DNA of 64,000 nucleotides from Novosphingobium marinum (GCF_013408095.1 NZ_JACBZF010000002.1:682001-746000); one strand, 5' to 3'. Shown: positions 1-11,350, numbered from the stretch's first letter. Made by a program: numbers and translations. Notes: a model not told the origin generated them from the sequence alone.

Positions 1-1
1 G

Positions 2-256
2 ATGGAAAAGGGCCTGCAGGTCCGGTCGGGCCAGACGCATGTGCAAAAGTACACAAAGCCGCTGCTCGAAAAGATCGAGGACGGCACGCTCGATACGACC
101 TTCCTGATCAGCCACCACCTGCCGCTGGAAGACGCGGCGGACGGCTACACCAATTTCCACGATCACCAGAACGAATGGACCAAGGTGGTCCTGAAGCCCG
201 GCATGGCGCGCGGCAGCACGAACACCGGCACGACCACCAGCAAGGAGTACGCATGA
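2..256 (+). CDS. Zinc-type alcohol dehydrogenase, C-terminal end only
   Basis: The gene enters from the left edge and its true start lies outside the window. The visible ~84 residues look like the C-terminus of medium-chain zinc alcohol dehydrogenases of the glutathione-dependent formaldehyde dehydrogenase-like group, with the GQTHVQKY segment, then LEDAADGY and the closing KVVLKP strand. These enzymes oxidise alcohols with NAD(P). A Ser/Thr/Gly-rich tail of about 17 residues follows the conserved end. The stop codon overlaps the ATG of the next SDR gene (ATGA), so the two are probably co-transcribed. The family call is good; the substrate is unknown. Confidence 0.75.
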   Translation: MEKGLQVRSGQTHVQKYTKPLLEKIEDGTLDTTFLISHHLPLEDAADGYTNFHDHQNEWTKVVLKPGMARGSTNTGTTTSKEYA

Positions 257-1068
257 TGAGCCGCAAGATCGACAAGCTGAACGGTCTCGCCGTCATTACC
301 GGCGCTTCGAGCGGGATCGGCCTCGAACTGACGAAGCTCGCCGCCGCCGACGGCTGCGCCCTGATCCTGTCCGCCGATACCGACCTGACCGAGGCGGAAC
401 GGGCGGCGAAGGATGCGGGTGCGGCCTCGGTCGAGACGGTGCAGTGCGACCTTGCCACCGAACGAGGCGTCGCGGCACTGCTCGATGCCATCGGCAAGCG
501 CGAGGTCGATGCGCTGTTCGCCAACGCCGGGCACGGCGGCGACGTCGCCTTTCTCGACCAGGACTGGCAGGAGGTGGAGCACATCATCGCGACCAACGTA
601 AGTGGCACGGTGCGCCTGATCCAGGACGTGGGCCGCGCCATGCGCGCACGAAATCGCGGGCGCATCCTCATCACCGGGTCGATCGCAGGCCACATGCCCG
701 GGCCGTTCCAGCTCGTCTACAATTCGACCAAGGCGTTCATGAACGATTTTTCGGTCGGCCTCAGGAACGAGCTCAAGGATACCGATGTCGTCGTTACCTG
801 CCTGCAGCCAGGCGTGACCGACACCAACTTCTTCCAGCGAGCGCACATGCTCGATTCGCAGGCGAGCAAGTCGGACAGCAAGGACGATCCGGCGAAGGTC
901 GCAAAGGACGGGTACCAGGCGCTGCTGGCCGACGACGATCTTGTGGTCAGCGGATTCATGAACAAGATGCAGGCCATGTTTGCCGACGTCCTTCCCGATT
1001 CGGTGGTCGCGCAGATGCACCGCAAGCTTGCCGAGCCGGAGAGCCGCAAGGAAAACGAGCCTGCCTGA
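253..1068 (+). CDS. Short-chain dehydrogenase/reductase (SDR)
   Basis: Classical SDR of 271 residues, a normal length. The Rossmann nucleotide motif TGASSGIG is at residues 16-23, NAG lies in the middle, and the catalytic triad is visible as S143, Y156 and K160 (YNSTK). The start at 253 was chosen because it overlaps the upstream stop (ATGA); a second ATG follows at once. The protein should be a soluble NAD(P)-dependent oxidoreductase. Pairing with an alcohol dehydrogenase suggests shared alcohol/aldehyde or ketone chemistry, but no substrate can be read from the sequence. Confidence 0.9.
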   Translation: MMSRKIDKLNGLAVITGASSGIGLELTKLAAADGCALILSADTDLTEAERAAKDAGAASVETVQCDLATERGVAALLDAIGKREVDALFANAGHGGDVAFLDQDWQEVEHIIATNVSGTVRLIQDVGRAMRARNRGRILITGSIAGHMPGPFQLVYNSTKAFMNDFSVGLRNELKDTDVVVTCLQPGVTDTNFFQRAHMLDSQASKSDSKDDPAKVAKDGYQALLADDDLVVSGFMNKMQAMFADVLPDSVVAQMHRKLAEPESRKENEPA

Positions 1069-1096
1069 CGGCTCGCCCGCCTCCGCGCCGTCGGAG

Positions 1097-1918
1097 ATGG
1101 TCCGGCGGCGGCTGGTGGGGGCGGTCCGGTCCGTCTTCAACGATACCGCGCGCGGAGAACGTCCCGTCCAGCCTTCGGACGAGGCGCTTTTCGCGCCGGA
1201 TACCCCGATCCGCCTCGTCCATGCAGACGTGACCGCGATGATGGTGGGCGGCGTCGCGGCATTGCTGATGCAGGCGCTGCACCCGCGCGCGCTGCAGGGC
1301 GTGCTCGACCATTCGAACTTTCGCGAGGACATGCTCGGCCGACTGCGCAGGACCGCCCGGTTCATCGCCGTCACCACCTACGCGCACCGGGACGAGGCGG
1401 AAGCCGCCATCGCCCGCGTCGATGCCATTCACGCGCGCGTCACCGGCACGATGCCCGACGGCTCGCGGTACGCGGCGCAGGAGCCGGGGACGCTTGCCTG
1501 GGTGCATATCGCCGAAAGCTGGTGCTTCATGGAGGCGCACTTGCGGTACGTTCGGCCAGACATGTCGCCCGCCGATCAGGACAGGTATTTCGCGCAAAGC
1601 GGGCTTGTCGCGCGCAAGCTCGGTGCCGATCCGGTTCCCGACACGCGCAGCGAGGCGCTGGCGCTTATCGCCCGCTATCGCCCGGACCTCCGTGGCAGCC
1701 CCGATGCCCGCGAAACCGCGCGGATCGTGCTGGCAGGCACCTCGCGCAAGCCTGCGGAGCGCGCATTGCACCGGCTTCTGGGCGAAGCGGCGGTCGATCT
1801 GCTGCCGGGTTTCGCGCGCAAGATGCTCGGCCTGCGCCGCCCGCTGCTGACCAGCCTGCCCACCCGCGCCGCGACCGGGATGCTCGCCAACACGATGCGC
1901 TGGGCCTTCGGGAGGTAG
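1097..1918 (+). CDS. MpaB-type oxygenase family protein (DUF2236)
   Basis: About 273 residues with the look of the MpaB/rubber-oxygenase catalytic family (DUF2236): an early HADVTAMMVGG segment, LHPRALQGV, then the conserved WVHIAESWCF region. Characterised members are haem-dependent oxygenases, but many bacterial members are uncharacterised. The frame stays open upstream to 980 inside the SDR gene. I chose ATG 1097 because a GGAG-like site sits just before it and because residues upstream look like out-of-frame SDR sequence; the start is uncertain. It follows the SDR by under 30 bp and probably belongs to the same unit. Confidence 0.75.
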   Translation: MVRRRLVGAVRSVFNDTARGERPVQPSDEALFAPDTPIRLVHADVTAMMVGGVAALLMQALHPRALQGVLDHSNFREDMLGRLRRTARFIAVTTYAHRDEAEAAIARVDAIHARVTGTMPDGSRYAAQEPGTLAWVHIAESWCFMEAHLRYVRPDMSPADQDRYFAQSGLVARKLGADPVPDTRSEALALIARYRPDLRGSPDARETARIVLAGTSRKPAERALHRLLGEAAVDLLPGFARKMLGLRRPLLTSLPTRAATGMLANTMRWAFGR

Positions 1919-2048
1919 CCCGCGGCCCCCGGAACCGCCGGCGTTCTCGCGCCTTACAGGGAGGATCGCATCGCGCTGGTGACAACGCCGCCGATTGGCG
2001 CGATGGTGAGGCACCTCCGGCACGTCCGGCATGGAAGGAGAGGACATC

Positions 2049-3347
2049 GTGGCATCCGCCCGCTCGCAAGCGAGGCCCGTCTACCTGGTAGACGGCGCGC
2101 GTACCCCGTTCATCAAGGCACGGGGAAAGCCCGGCCCGTTCAGCCCGGCGGACCTTGCCGTGCAGTGCGGGAGGCCGCTGCTGATGCGCCAGCCCTTCGC
2201 CGCCGATTCGTTCGATCAGGTCGTGCTCGGCTGCGGCAACCAGCTTGCCGGCGAGATGAACGTGGCGCGGGTCGCGGCGCTGCGGCTCGGTTGCGGCGTG
2301 CGAACGCCCGCATGGACGGTGCACCGCAACTGCGGGTCCGGCATGCAGGCGATCGACGATGCCTTTCGCAACATCGCGCACGGCGACATGGACCTCGTGC
2401 TGGCGGGCGGCACCGAATCGCTCAGCAGAGCGCCGCTGATCGTCGCCGACGATGCGACCGAGTGGCTGGCGCGGCTGCGCAGCGCCAAGGGGGCCGCGGC
2501 ACGCGCCGCTGCCTTCGCGCAGTTCGAGCTGTCCTTCCTCTCGCCCGAAATCGCGCTCAAGCAGGGGCTGACCGACCCGGTGAGCGGCCTCACCATGGGC
2601 CAGACCGCCGAAGTGCTCGCCCACCGCTTCGGCATCTCGCGCGAGGAAGCAGACGCTTACGCGATGGAAAGCCATCACCGGCTCGCCAATGCGCAGAAGC
2701 AGGGCTGGCTCGACGACGAGATCGAGCCGATGTTCGCGCCCGATGGTACGCTCTACGACCACGACGACGGGGTGCGGCCGGAATCGACTCCCGAATCGCT
2801 CGCCAAGCTCAGGCCCGTATTCGAGAAGTATGGCGACGTGACGGCGGGGAACGCCAGCCAGGTGACCGACGGCGCCTGCCTGACGATCCTCGCGTCCGAA
2901 GCGGCGGTCGAAAGGCACGGCCTCACCCCCATCGCGCGGATCGTCGACAGCGAATGGGCGGCGCTCGACCCCGAGGTGATGGGCCTCGGCCCGGTTTTCG
3001 CGTCCTCGCAGCTGATGGAACGCGCCGGCCTTTCGCTCGACGACATCGACCTCTGGGAACTCAACGAGGCTTTCGCCGCGCAGGTCCTCGCCTGCCTCTC
3101 GGCGCTTGCCGACGACGGCTTCTGCCGCGAGGTGCTGGGCCGCGACGGCGCGGTCGGGCGGATCGACCGCGACCGCCTCAACGTCGATGGCGGGGCGATC
3201 AGCCTCGGCCACCCGGTCGGGACGAGCGGGGCGCGGATCGTGCTCCACCTCGTCAACGTGCTGCGCCGCGCCGGCGGCAAGAGAGGCATCGCCACGCTGT
3301 GCATAGGCGGCGGGCAGGGCGGTGCGATGCTGGTGGAGGCGCTGTGA
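2049..3347 (+). CDS. Acetyl-CoA C-acyltransferase (thiolase)
   Basis: Thiolase of 432 residues catalysing the last beta-oxidation step, cleaving 3-ketoacyl-CoA with CoA. The nucleophilic cysteine is C95 in HRNCGSGMQ; the second active-site pair is the His of GHPVGTSG and the Cys of CIGGGQGG near the C-terminus. GTG at 2049 is preferred over ATG 2031 because AAGGAGAGG lies just upstream of it. The stop overlaps the start of the fused hydratase/dehydrogenase gene, so this is a FadI/FadJ- or FadA/FadB-like pair for fatty or related acyl-CoA breakdown. Chain-length preference cannot be read. Confidence 0.9.
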   Translation: MASARSQARPVYLVDGARTPFIKARGKPGPFSPADLAVQCGRPLLMRQPFAADSFDQVVLGCGNQLAGEMNVARVAALRLGCGVRTPAWTVHRNCGSGMQAIDDAFRNIAHGDMDLVLAGGTESLSRAPLIVADDATEWLARLRSAKGAAARAAAFAQFELSFLSPEIALKQGLTDPVSGLTMGQTAEVLAHRFGISREEADAYAMESHHRLANAQKQGWLDDEIEPMFAPDGTLYDHDDGVRPESTPESLAKLRPVFEKYGDVTAGNASQVTDGACLTILASEAAVERHGLTPIARIVDSEWAALDPEVMGLGPVFASSQLMERAGLSLDDIDLWELNEAFAAQVLACLSALADDGFCREVLGRDGAVGRIDRDRLNVDGGAISLGHPVGTSGARIVLHLVNVLRRAGGKRGIATLCIGGGQGGAMLVEAL

Positions 3348-5434
3348 TGGAAACCGCGACGATGAAGACCGCAATGGAATTTCTCGGCCCCGACCCGCTG
3401 ACCGGCGCGGAAGGCACGCGCGGCGTCCACTGGCTGCGGCGCGAGGACGGCGACCGGCTGTGGCTGATCCTCGACAAGCAGGGAGAGAGCGCCAACACCA
3501 TCGACGAGGCGGTGCTGCGCGAACTCGACATGCAGCTTTCGCGGATCGAGGACGAGGACTGGCGCGCTGTCATCCTGCGCTCGGCCAAGCCCTCGGGCTT
3601 CTGCCACGGCGCGGACATCGCGATGTTCCGCGACCTCGAAGGCAGCGCCGAGCTTCGCCGCCTGGTCGACGAGGCCAACGCGGTGATCGACCGCCTTGCC
3701 GCGCTGCGTGCGACCACGGTCGCGGTGGTGCACGGGCCGTGCCTTGGCGGCGGGCTCGAGCTGGCGCTCGCCTGCGACCGGATCGTGGCGCGCGACGATG
3801 CCACGATGGGCCTGCCCGAAGTGCTGCTGGGCCTCCACCCCGGCCTTGGCGGCACCGCCCGGCTCACCCACCGCATCCAGCCGCTCGAGGCGATGAAGCT
3901 GATGCTGACAGGCCGCACGGTGAAGGCGCGCAAGGCGAAGTCGCTCGGCATCGCCGACGCCGTCGTGCCGGAGCGGAACGTCGCCAACGCCGTCGACGCG
4001 GCGGTCGCGGGCAAGCTCCCGCGCAAGGAAGGCGGCCTCGTCGGCGGGGCGATGAGCCTCAAGCTCGCGCGCAAGGCGCTTGCTCGCCAGATGCGCGGCG
4101 AGACGGCGAAGCGCGTGCCCGAAAGGCACTATCCCGCACCCTATGCGCTGATCGACTTGTGGGAGAAGCACGGCGGCTCGGTCGCCGACATGCTCGATGC
4201 CGAGCGCGAATCGTTCGTCCGCCTCCTGCCGCAGCAGACCACGCAGAACCTCGTGCGCGTTTTCTTCCTGCGCGAGCGGCTCAAGGCGAACGGCAAGGGC
4301 CGGAGCGGCGTCTCGCACGTCCATGTCGTCGGCGCGGGCACGATGGGAGCCGACATCGGCTCGTGGTGCGCGCTGCGCGGCATGCGCGTCACCATCGAGG
4401 ATCCGGACCGCAAGTCGCTCGCCCGGGCGGTGAAATCCGCGCACAAGCTGTTCGATCGCAAGCTGAAGGCCAGTGCCGATGCCGTCGCGGCGAAGGACCG
4501 CTTCGTGCCCGATACGCATGGCCTGGGCGTGCGCAGCGCCGACCTCGTCATCGAGGCCGCGCCCGAGCGCGTCGACCTGAAGCGCAGGATCTACGCCCGC
4601 ATCGAGGAAGAGGCGCGGCCCGACGCGATCCTTGCCACCAACACCTCCAGCCTCGACATGAACGAGCTTGCCGAGGGGCTTTCGCGCCCGGCGCAGTTCG
4701 TGGGCATCCACTTCTTCAATCCGGTCTCGCGGCTCGAACTCGTCGAAGTCGTGCGCCACGACGGCACCGGAGACGACGCCTTCGGGACCGCGCAGAAATT
4801 CGTCGGCGACATTTCGCGCCTGCCGCTGCCGGTCAAGGCTTCGCCAGGCTTCCTCGTCAACCGCGCGCTGATGCCCTACCTGGGCGAAGCGCTCCTCATG
4901 CTCGACGAGGGCGAACAGCCCGAACGCATCGATGCTGCGGCGGAAGACTTCGGCATGCCGATGGGACCGATCGAGCTGGCCGACCAGGTCGGGCTCGACA
5001 TCTGCGTTGCGGTGGCCGATTCGCTTGCCCGCGATCTCGACAAGCCGCTGCCGCCGATGCCGCAATGGCTGCGCGACAAGGTCGCTGCGGGCGACCTCGG
5101 CAAGAAGACCGGGCGAGGCATCTACGAGTACGGTTCGGACGGCAAGCCGAAGAAGGATCGCGTTGCCAGCCCGCCCGACGCCGCGATGACCGACCGGCTG
5201 GTGCTGCCGATGGTCAACACCGTCGCCGCCGCGCTCGACGAGGGCGTGGTCGAGGACGCCGACAGTGCCGACGCCGCGATGATCTTCGCCACCGGCTTCG
5301 CGCCTTTCCGGGGCGGTCCGATGCACTACGCCCGCCTGCGCGGGTTCGAGGAGACGGCAAGCGTGCTCGAATTGCTGGAGGAGGCGCTGGGCGACCGCTT
5401 CACCCCGGCGGCATGGTGGGGCAAGGCGACCTGA
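3347..5434 (+). CDS. fadJ: Fused enoyl-CoA hydratase / 3-hydroxyacyl-CoA dehydrogenase
   Basis: Bifunctional beta-oxidation protein of 695 residues, the usual FadJ length. Residues ~20-200 form a crotonase domain with GPCLGGGLELA and GLPEVLLGLHPG, carrying both expected catalytic glutamates. From ~320 comes the NAD-binding fold (VVGAGTMGADIG), then HFFNPV and the C-terminal 3-hydroxyacyl-CoA dehydrogenase domains. ATG 3347 overlaps the thiolase stop and has GGAGG about 10 bases upstream, so translation is coupled. The two gene products probably form the thiolase/hydratase/dehydrogenase complex. No defect is visible. Confidence 0.93.
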   Translation: METATMKTAMEFLGPDPLTGAEGTRGVHWLRREDGDRLWLILDKQGESANTIDEAVLRELDMQLSRIEDEDWRAVILRSAKPSGFCHGADIAMFRDLEGSAELRRLVDEANAVIDRLAALRATTVAVVHGPCLGGGLELALACDRIVARDDATMGLPEVLLGLHPGLGGTARLTHRIQPLEAMKLMLTGRTVKARKAKSLGIADAVVPERNVANAVDAAVAGKLPRKEGGLVGGAMSLKLARKALARQMRGETAKRVPERHYPAPYALIDLWEKHGGSVADMLDAERESFVRLLPQQTTQNLVRVFFLRERLKANGKGRSGVSHVHVVGAGTMGADIGSWCALRGMRVTIEDPDRKSLARAVKSAHKLFDRKLKASADAVAAKDRFVPDTHGLGVRSADLVIEAAPERVDLKRRIYARIEEEARPDAILATNTSSLDMNELAEGLSRPAQFVGIHFFNPVSRLELVEVVRHDGTGDDAFGTAQKFVGDISRLPLPVKASPGFLVNRALMPYLGEALLMLDEGEQPERIDAAAEDFGMPMGPIELADQVGLDICVAVADSLARDLDKPLPPMPQWLRDKVAAGDLGKKTGRGIYEYGSDGKPKKDRVASPPDAAMTDRLVLPMVNTVAAALDEGVVEDADSADAAMIFATGFAPFRGGPMHYARLRGFEETASVLELLEEALGDRFTPAAWWGKAT

Positions 5435-5469
5435 CCGGAGTCAATCGACGCGAACAGTGCATGCAAAGC

Positions 5470-5498
5470 TTGCACTTATCCCGGCGCTCGCCTAACGG
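5470..5498 (+). promoter_or_regulatory. Promoter candidate, possibly giving a leaderless mRNA
   Basis: TTGCAC (5470-5475) and TAACGG (5493-5498) are separated by 17 bases. The predicted start point falls at about 5504-5505, on the ATG of the next gene, which has no Shine-Dalgarno site. A leaderless transcript is therefore likely if the promoter is real. The same TAACGG -10 box recurs before rplO. Confidence 0.5.
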
Positions 5499-5504
5499 CG
5501 GGCC

Positions 5505-5858
5505 ATGCACAAGTCCAACTGGCGTCTCGCGGCCTTCTTCGGCACCTGGTTCCTGATCCTGTTCGGCGGGATGTATGCTCTGTTCGGGCATGCGATCCAC
5601 CTGAACCCGGTGGAAAAGGCGCACCACGATCCGAAGAAGGACTTCGCCGTGGGTTCGCTCGGCACCGAACGGCTCGAGGAACTGGTCCGCGACACGCAGG
5701 CTTACGTGAAGAGCCATCCCGAAGCCCCCGCCACCATGGCGCAGGGCAAGGAACTCGCGCCCGAGGACTTCCTGAACGACGAGCTCGCGAGGAAGGGCCT
5801 GAAATGGCGCGTGCGCCGCGTGCACGGGATGGATGCGGAAATCTACAATGTTTCGTGA
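5505..5858 (+). CDS. Small single-pass membrane protein, tandem paralogue 1
   Basis: Family not recognised. The protein has 117 residues: a short basic N-terminus, one strong membrane helix at about residues 8-28 (AAFFGTWFLILFGGMYALFG), then a soluble domain. Its C-terminal third (FLNDELARKGL, then RVRRVHGMDAEIYNVS) matches the end of the next gene product in spacing and pattern, so the two are tandem duplicates. The soluble domain probably lies outside the cytoplasmic membrane, which is inference. No ribosome binding site precedes the ATG; see the promoter at 5470. Confidence 0.7.
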   Translation: MHKSNWRLAAFFGTWFLILFGGMYALFGHAIHLNPVEKAHHDPKKDFAVGSLGTERLEELVRDTQAYVKSHPEAPATMAQGKELAPEDFLNDELARKGLKWRVRRVHGMDAEIYNVS

Positions 5859-5927
5859 CCGGGTGGCCGCGCCTCCGGCAGTGACCTGCCCTGTCCCTTG
5901 CCGGTCATCCATGCTACCTGCAAGCTC

Positions 5928-6281
5928 ATGAAATATCTGGTTATCGGCCTCGGCGCGCTGGGCCTCGTCTATTTTGCCGTCATCGGTGCAGTGCTTTTCT
6001 GGCAGTTCGGACCGAAGACCTCGGTCATGGGTTTCGATACGCGGGCGGTTTCGCGAACCGCCGGGTATTCGGCGGGTGCGCTGGGCGGCGTGCGGCACAA
6101 CGCCCTGCTCGACGCGACCGAGACTTACGTCGAGACGCACGACGACGTCGCGCCGAAGATCCTCGCCGGAGAGGCCTTCGCGCCGGTTCCGTTCCTCAAC
6201 AAGCAGCTCGAAAAGGACGGCGAGGCCTTCCGCGTGCGTTCGACCGACGGGATGACGGCGCTCTTCTACGAAGTGTCGTAA
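5928..6281 (+). CDS. Small single-pass membrane protein, tandem paralogue 2
   Basis: Family not recognised. From ATG 5928 the product has 117 residues, with a membrane helix at about 3-24 and a soluble remainder ending FLNKQLEKDGEAFRVRSTDGM and FYEVS, closely parallel to the end of the gene at 5505. An in-frame start at 5898 would add ten unlikely residues. The equal lengths and shared layout indicate a local gene duplication. It sits between the beta-oxidation pair and rpsL and has no functional link to either that I can see. Confidence 0.7.
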   Translation: MKYLVIGLGALGLVYFAVIGAVLFWQFGPKTSVMGFDTRAVSRTAGYSAGALGGVRHNALLDATETYVETHDDVAPKILAGEAFAPVPFLNKQLEKDGEAFRVRSTDGMTALFYEVS

Positions 6282-6756
6282 GGACCGGGCTCGCTGTCGC
6301 GGGGCCGTGGCCGTCCGCTTGACGCGGCGCCGGAATCGGACTAGGGGCGCGCCCACCGGAGACGGGGTTTCCCGCAACCGGTCGATATAGAGCTGAACAT
6401 TGGCGTCTTTTGCGTTCGGGCCTTCGGAAGGGGCAATGCCTCGCCGCAAGGCCGGTTTACGTTGGCCGGACCTGCTTCACCGAGGGGTCCGGGCAAGCGC
6501 GGAGACATCAAAGTAATCCGGTGCAATCCGGGTGGAGCGTTTTCGGCTCACGACGTGACCCCTGCGGGTACGCGCTTCCTGCCCGACGAGGCGAGGCGGC
6601 GGTTCCCGGTCATTTCGTGACCTTCCAGACGCCTTGCCTTCGCGAACGCACCGGGCCCCACGGACCGGGGTGCGACGGGTCCGTCGCGCGGGACCCGTCC
6701 CCCAAGAGTTCCCGCGCGGCGGATCCATCGCACTCCAGACAAGAAAAGAGTACTCG
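6282..6756 (+). promoter_or_regulatory. rpsL (str operon) leader with promoter and hairpin
   Basis: A 475-base gap without a convincing gene. A promoter candidate, TTGACG at 6319-6324 and TAGGGG at 6342-6347 (17-base spacer), would give a leader of about 400 bases. Near its end is a perfect 9-bp stem, GACGGGTCC at 6674-6682 with GGACCCGTC at 6691-6699, 57 bases before rpsL. No U-run follows, so it is not a terminator. It may take part in autoregulation or mRNA processing, which is inference. Confidence 0.5.
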
Positions 6757-7128
6757 ATGCCGACTATCAACCAGCTGATCCGCAAGGGTCGCGAACCGCA
6801 GAAGGCCAAATCGAAGGTCCCTGCGATGGAGCAGAACCCGCAGAAGCGCGGTGTCTGCACCCGCGTCTACACCACGACGCCGAAGAAGCCGAACTCGGCA
6901 CTTCGCAAGGTTGCCAAGGTTCGCCTGACCAACCAGCGCGAAGTCATTTCGTACATTCCGGGCGAGGGCCACAACCTGCAGGAGCACTCGGTAGTGCTGA
7001 TCCGCGGCGGGCGTGTGCGCGACCTTCCGGGCGTTCGCTATCACATCCTGCGCGGCGTGCTCGACACGCAAGGCGTCAAGGACCGCAAGCAGAGCCGTTC
7101 GAAGTACGGCGCGAAAAGGCCGAAGTGA
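6757..7128 (+). CDS. rpsL: 30S ribosomal protein S12
   Basis: S12, 123 residues, full length. It lies in the decoding centre of the small subunit. The conserved [12 protein letters not shown] start and [12 protein letters not shown] loop are intact; the lysines of that loop, classic sites of streptomycin-resistance changes, are wild type, as is the [10 protein letters not shown] region. ATG 6757 follows a purine-rich AAGAAAAGAG site. It is first in the str group (rpsL-rpsG-fusA-tuf), separated from rpsG by an unusually strong hairpin. Confidence 0.98.
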   Translation: MPTINQLIRKGREPQKAKSKVPAMEQNPQKRGVCTRVYTTTPKKPNSALRKVAKVRLTNQREVISYIPGEGHNLQEHSVVLIRGGRVRDLPGVRYHILRGVLDTQGVKDRKQSRSKYGAKRPK

Positions 7129-7179
7129 GCCTTTTCGTTATTTGATTGGTGCGCCCTTCGCAGCCGCGAAGGGCTTGCG

Positions 7180-7247
7180 GCACCGGCCCGCTCCCCCGCC
7201 CGACCACCCACAGGGTACTATCGTCGGGCGGGGGAACGGGCCGGTGC
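7180..7247 (+). repeat. 25-bp near-perfect inverted repeat between rpsL and rpsG
   Basis: The left arm 7180-7204 begins GCACCGGCCCG and the right arm 7223-7247 ends CGGGCCGGTGC; 24 of 25 positions pair around an 18-base loop. No T-run follows, so it is not a simple terminator. It may be a dispersed palindromic element or an mRNA stability/processing structure. No second copy was found in this window. Confidence 0.85.
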
Positions 7248-7295
7248 CGAAGGTGGCCACGGATGTGGCCACCGCATTCCGAAGGAACTGAAAGC

Positions 7296-7766
7296 ATGTC
7301 ACGTCGTCGTCGTCCCGAGAAGCGGGAAATCCTGCCCGATCCCAAGTTCGGGGATTCGGTGCTGTCGAAGTTCATGAACAACCTCATGTACGACGGCAAG
7401 AAGTCCGCCGCCGAGCGTATCGTCTATGGCGCGCTCGATACCATGGAAACCAAGGCCAAGGCCGATCCGGTCCAGCTGTTCCACGATGCGCTGAACAACG
7501 TGAAGCCGCAGATCGAGGTCCGCTCGCGCCGTGTCGGCGGTGCGACCTACCAGGTCCCCGTCGAGGTTCGTCCCGAGCGTGCGCAGGCCCTTGCCATCCG
7601 CTGGCTGATCACCGCCGCGCGCAATCGTCCCGAAACGACGATGTCGGCGCGCCTTTCGGGCGAGCTGCTCGATGCGGCGAACAACCGCGGCAACGCTGTG
7701 AAGAAGCGCGAGGACACGCACCGCATGGCGGACGCGAACCGCGCCTTCTCGCACTACCGCTGGTAA
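7296..7766 (+). CDS. rpsG: 30S ribosomal protein S7
   Basis: S7, 156 residues, the standard length. It is a primary 16S rRNA binder that nucleates the head of the small subunit. It starts [10 protein letters not shown] at ATG 7296, with GAAGGAAC about 8 bases upstream, and ends in the conserved [13 protein letters not shown]. In gammaproteobacteria S7 represses the str operon from the rpsL-rpsG spacer; here that spacer holds a large hairpin, so similar control is possible but unproven. Confidence 0.98.
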   Translation: MSRRRRPEKREILPDPKFGDSVLSKFMNNLMYDGKKSAAERIVYGALDTMETKAKADPVQLFHDALNNVKPQIEVRSRRVGGATYQVPVEVRPERAQALAIRWLITAARNRPETTMSARLSGELLDAANNRGNAVKKREDTHRMADANRAFSHYRW

Positions 7767-7795
7767 GGGCGCTGGTAACGGCGCCGGTAACCGGA
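7760..7795 (+). repeat. Three imperfect 12-bp tandem repeats at the rpsG stop codon
   Basis: The units CTGGTAAGGGCG, CTGGTAACGGCG and CCGGTAACCGGA run head to tail from the last codons of rpsG into the spacer. The first contains the rpsG stop codon. This looks like a small slippage expansion with no evident function. Confidence 0.6.
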
Positions 7796-7904
7796 ACACG
7801 CGCTCGGCCCGTCATGCGGGCGTCGCACTTTTAACCAATGGGGCGGGGACCTATCTGGGCCGCAAGGCCAAGTCCCCCAACCCCGAACCCTCAAGGAAGC
7901 TACC

Positions 7905-9998
<2,094 letters not shown>

Positions 9999-10088
9999 TC
10001 GGCAAGGGTCGTCTAGGGGCGGCGCTCGATTCAGCGGGTGCCGCCTAATTCCCGCAGTATCAATCTTAACGAAAAGAAGGTTTGTAGA

Positions 10089-11279
10089 ATGGCTAAGGCA
10101 AAATTCGAGCGGAACAAGCCGCACTGCAATATCGGCACCATCGGTCACGTCGACCACGGCAAGACCACGCTGACCGCCGCGATCACCAAGGTTCTGGCCG
10201 AGGCCGGCTTCGGCGAAGCCGTCGATTTCGCGAACATCGACAAGGCTCCCGAAGAGCGCGAGCGCGGCATCACGATCTCGACCGCCCACGTCGAGTACGA
10301 GACCGAGAACCGCCACTACGCGCACGTCGACTGCCCCGGCCACGCCGACTACGTGAAGAACATGATCACCGGCGCGGCGCAGATGGACGGCGCGATCCTC
10401 GTCGTCAACGCCGCCGACGGCCCGATGCCGCAGACCCGCGAGCACATCCTGCTCGCCCGCCAGGTCGGCGTGCCGGCGCTCGTCGTGTTCCTCAACAAGG
10501 TCGACCAGGTCGACGACGAGGAACTGCTCGAGCTCGTCGAGCTCGAAGTTCGCGAGCTGCTCAGCTCGTACGACTTCCCGGGCGACGACATTCCCATCGT
10601 CGCCGGTTCGGCGCTCGCCGCCCTCGAGGGCCGCGACGACAACATCGGCAAGGAAAAGATCCTCGAGCTGATGGCCGCCGTCGACGAGTCGATCCCGCAG
10701 CCGCCGCGTCCGACCGACAAGGCGTTCCTGATGCCCGTCGAGGACGTGTTCTCGATCTCGGGCCGCGGCACCGTCGTCACCGGCCGTGTCGAGACCGGCA
10801 TCGTCAAGGTTGGCGAGGAAGTCGAGATCGTCGGCCTCAAGGACACCCAGAAGACCGTCGTCACCGGCGTCGAGATGTTCCGCAAGCTGCTCGACCAGGG
10901 CGAAGCGGGCGACAACATCGGTGCGCTGCTTCGCGGCGTCGGCCGTGAGGACGTCGAGCGTGGCCAGGTTCTCTGCAAGCCCGGCTCGATCACGCCGCAC
11001 ACCGAGTTCGACGCGGAAGTCTACGTGCTTTCGAAGGACGAGGGCGGCCGTCACACGCCGTTCTTCGCGAACTATCGTCCGCAGTTCTACTTCCGCACGA
11101 CCGACGTGACGGGCGAGGTCATCCTGCCCGAGGGCACCGAGATGGTCATGCCCGGCGACAACGTCACGATCTCGGTCAAGCTGATCGCGCCGATCGCCAT
11201 GGACGACGGTCTCCGCTTCGCTATCCGCGAAGGCGGCCGCACCGTCGGTTCGGGGGTGGTGTCGAAGATCACCAAGTGA
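10089..11279 (+). CDS. tuf: Elongation factor Tu
   Basis: EF-Tu, 396 residues, which delivers aminoacyl-tRNA to the ribosome. GTPase motifs GHVDHGKTT (19-27), DCPGH and NKVD are present, followed by both beta-barrel domains. ATG 10089 has AAGAAGG upstream; an in-frame TTG further up is not needed. In many alphaproteobacteria tuf runs straight into rpsJ. Here a clear terminator and an unrelated gene follow instead. Confidence 0.98.
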   Translation: MAKAKFERNKPHCNIGTIGHVDHGKTTLTAAITKVLAEAGFGEAVDFANIDKAPEERERGITISTAHVEYETENRHYAHVDCPGHADYVKNMITGAAQMDGAILVVNAADGPMPQTREHILLARQVGVPALVVFLNKVDQVDDEELLELVELEVRELLSSYDFPGDDIPIVAGSALAALEGRDDNIGKEKILELMAAVDESIPQPPRPTDKAFLMPVEDVFSISGRGTVVTGRVETGIVKVGEEVEIVGLKDTQKTVVTGVEMFRKLLDQGEAGDNIGALLRGVGREDVERGQVLCKPGSITPHTEFDAEVYVLSKDEGGRHTPFFANYRPQFYFRTTDVTGEVILPEGTEMVMPGDNVTISVKLIAPIAMDDGLRFAIREGGRTVGSGVVSKITK

Positions 11280-11313
11280 TCCGACACCAGCTCCGGCTGA
11301 CGACAAGGATTTT

Positions 11314-11350
11314 GGGCCCGGTTCTCCACGGAGAGCCGGGCCTTTTCCTT
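11314..11350 (+). terminator. Intrinsic terminator after tuf
   Basis: A GC-rich stem starting GGCCCGGTTCTC pairs with GAGAGCCGGGCC around a short loop and runs into TTTTCCTTT. It closes the str operon 35 bases after the tuf stop codon. Confidence 0.88.

Noticed and set aside
1665..5326. Long minus-strand frames opposite the oxygenase, thiolase and fadJ genes
   Set aside because: Shadows of genes with intact catalytic motifs on the plus strand; no family features on the minus strand.
6282..6756. A known riboswitch class in the rpsL leader
   Set aside because: Hairpins are present but no conserved riboswitch core could be recognised.
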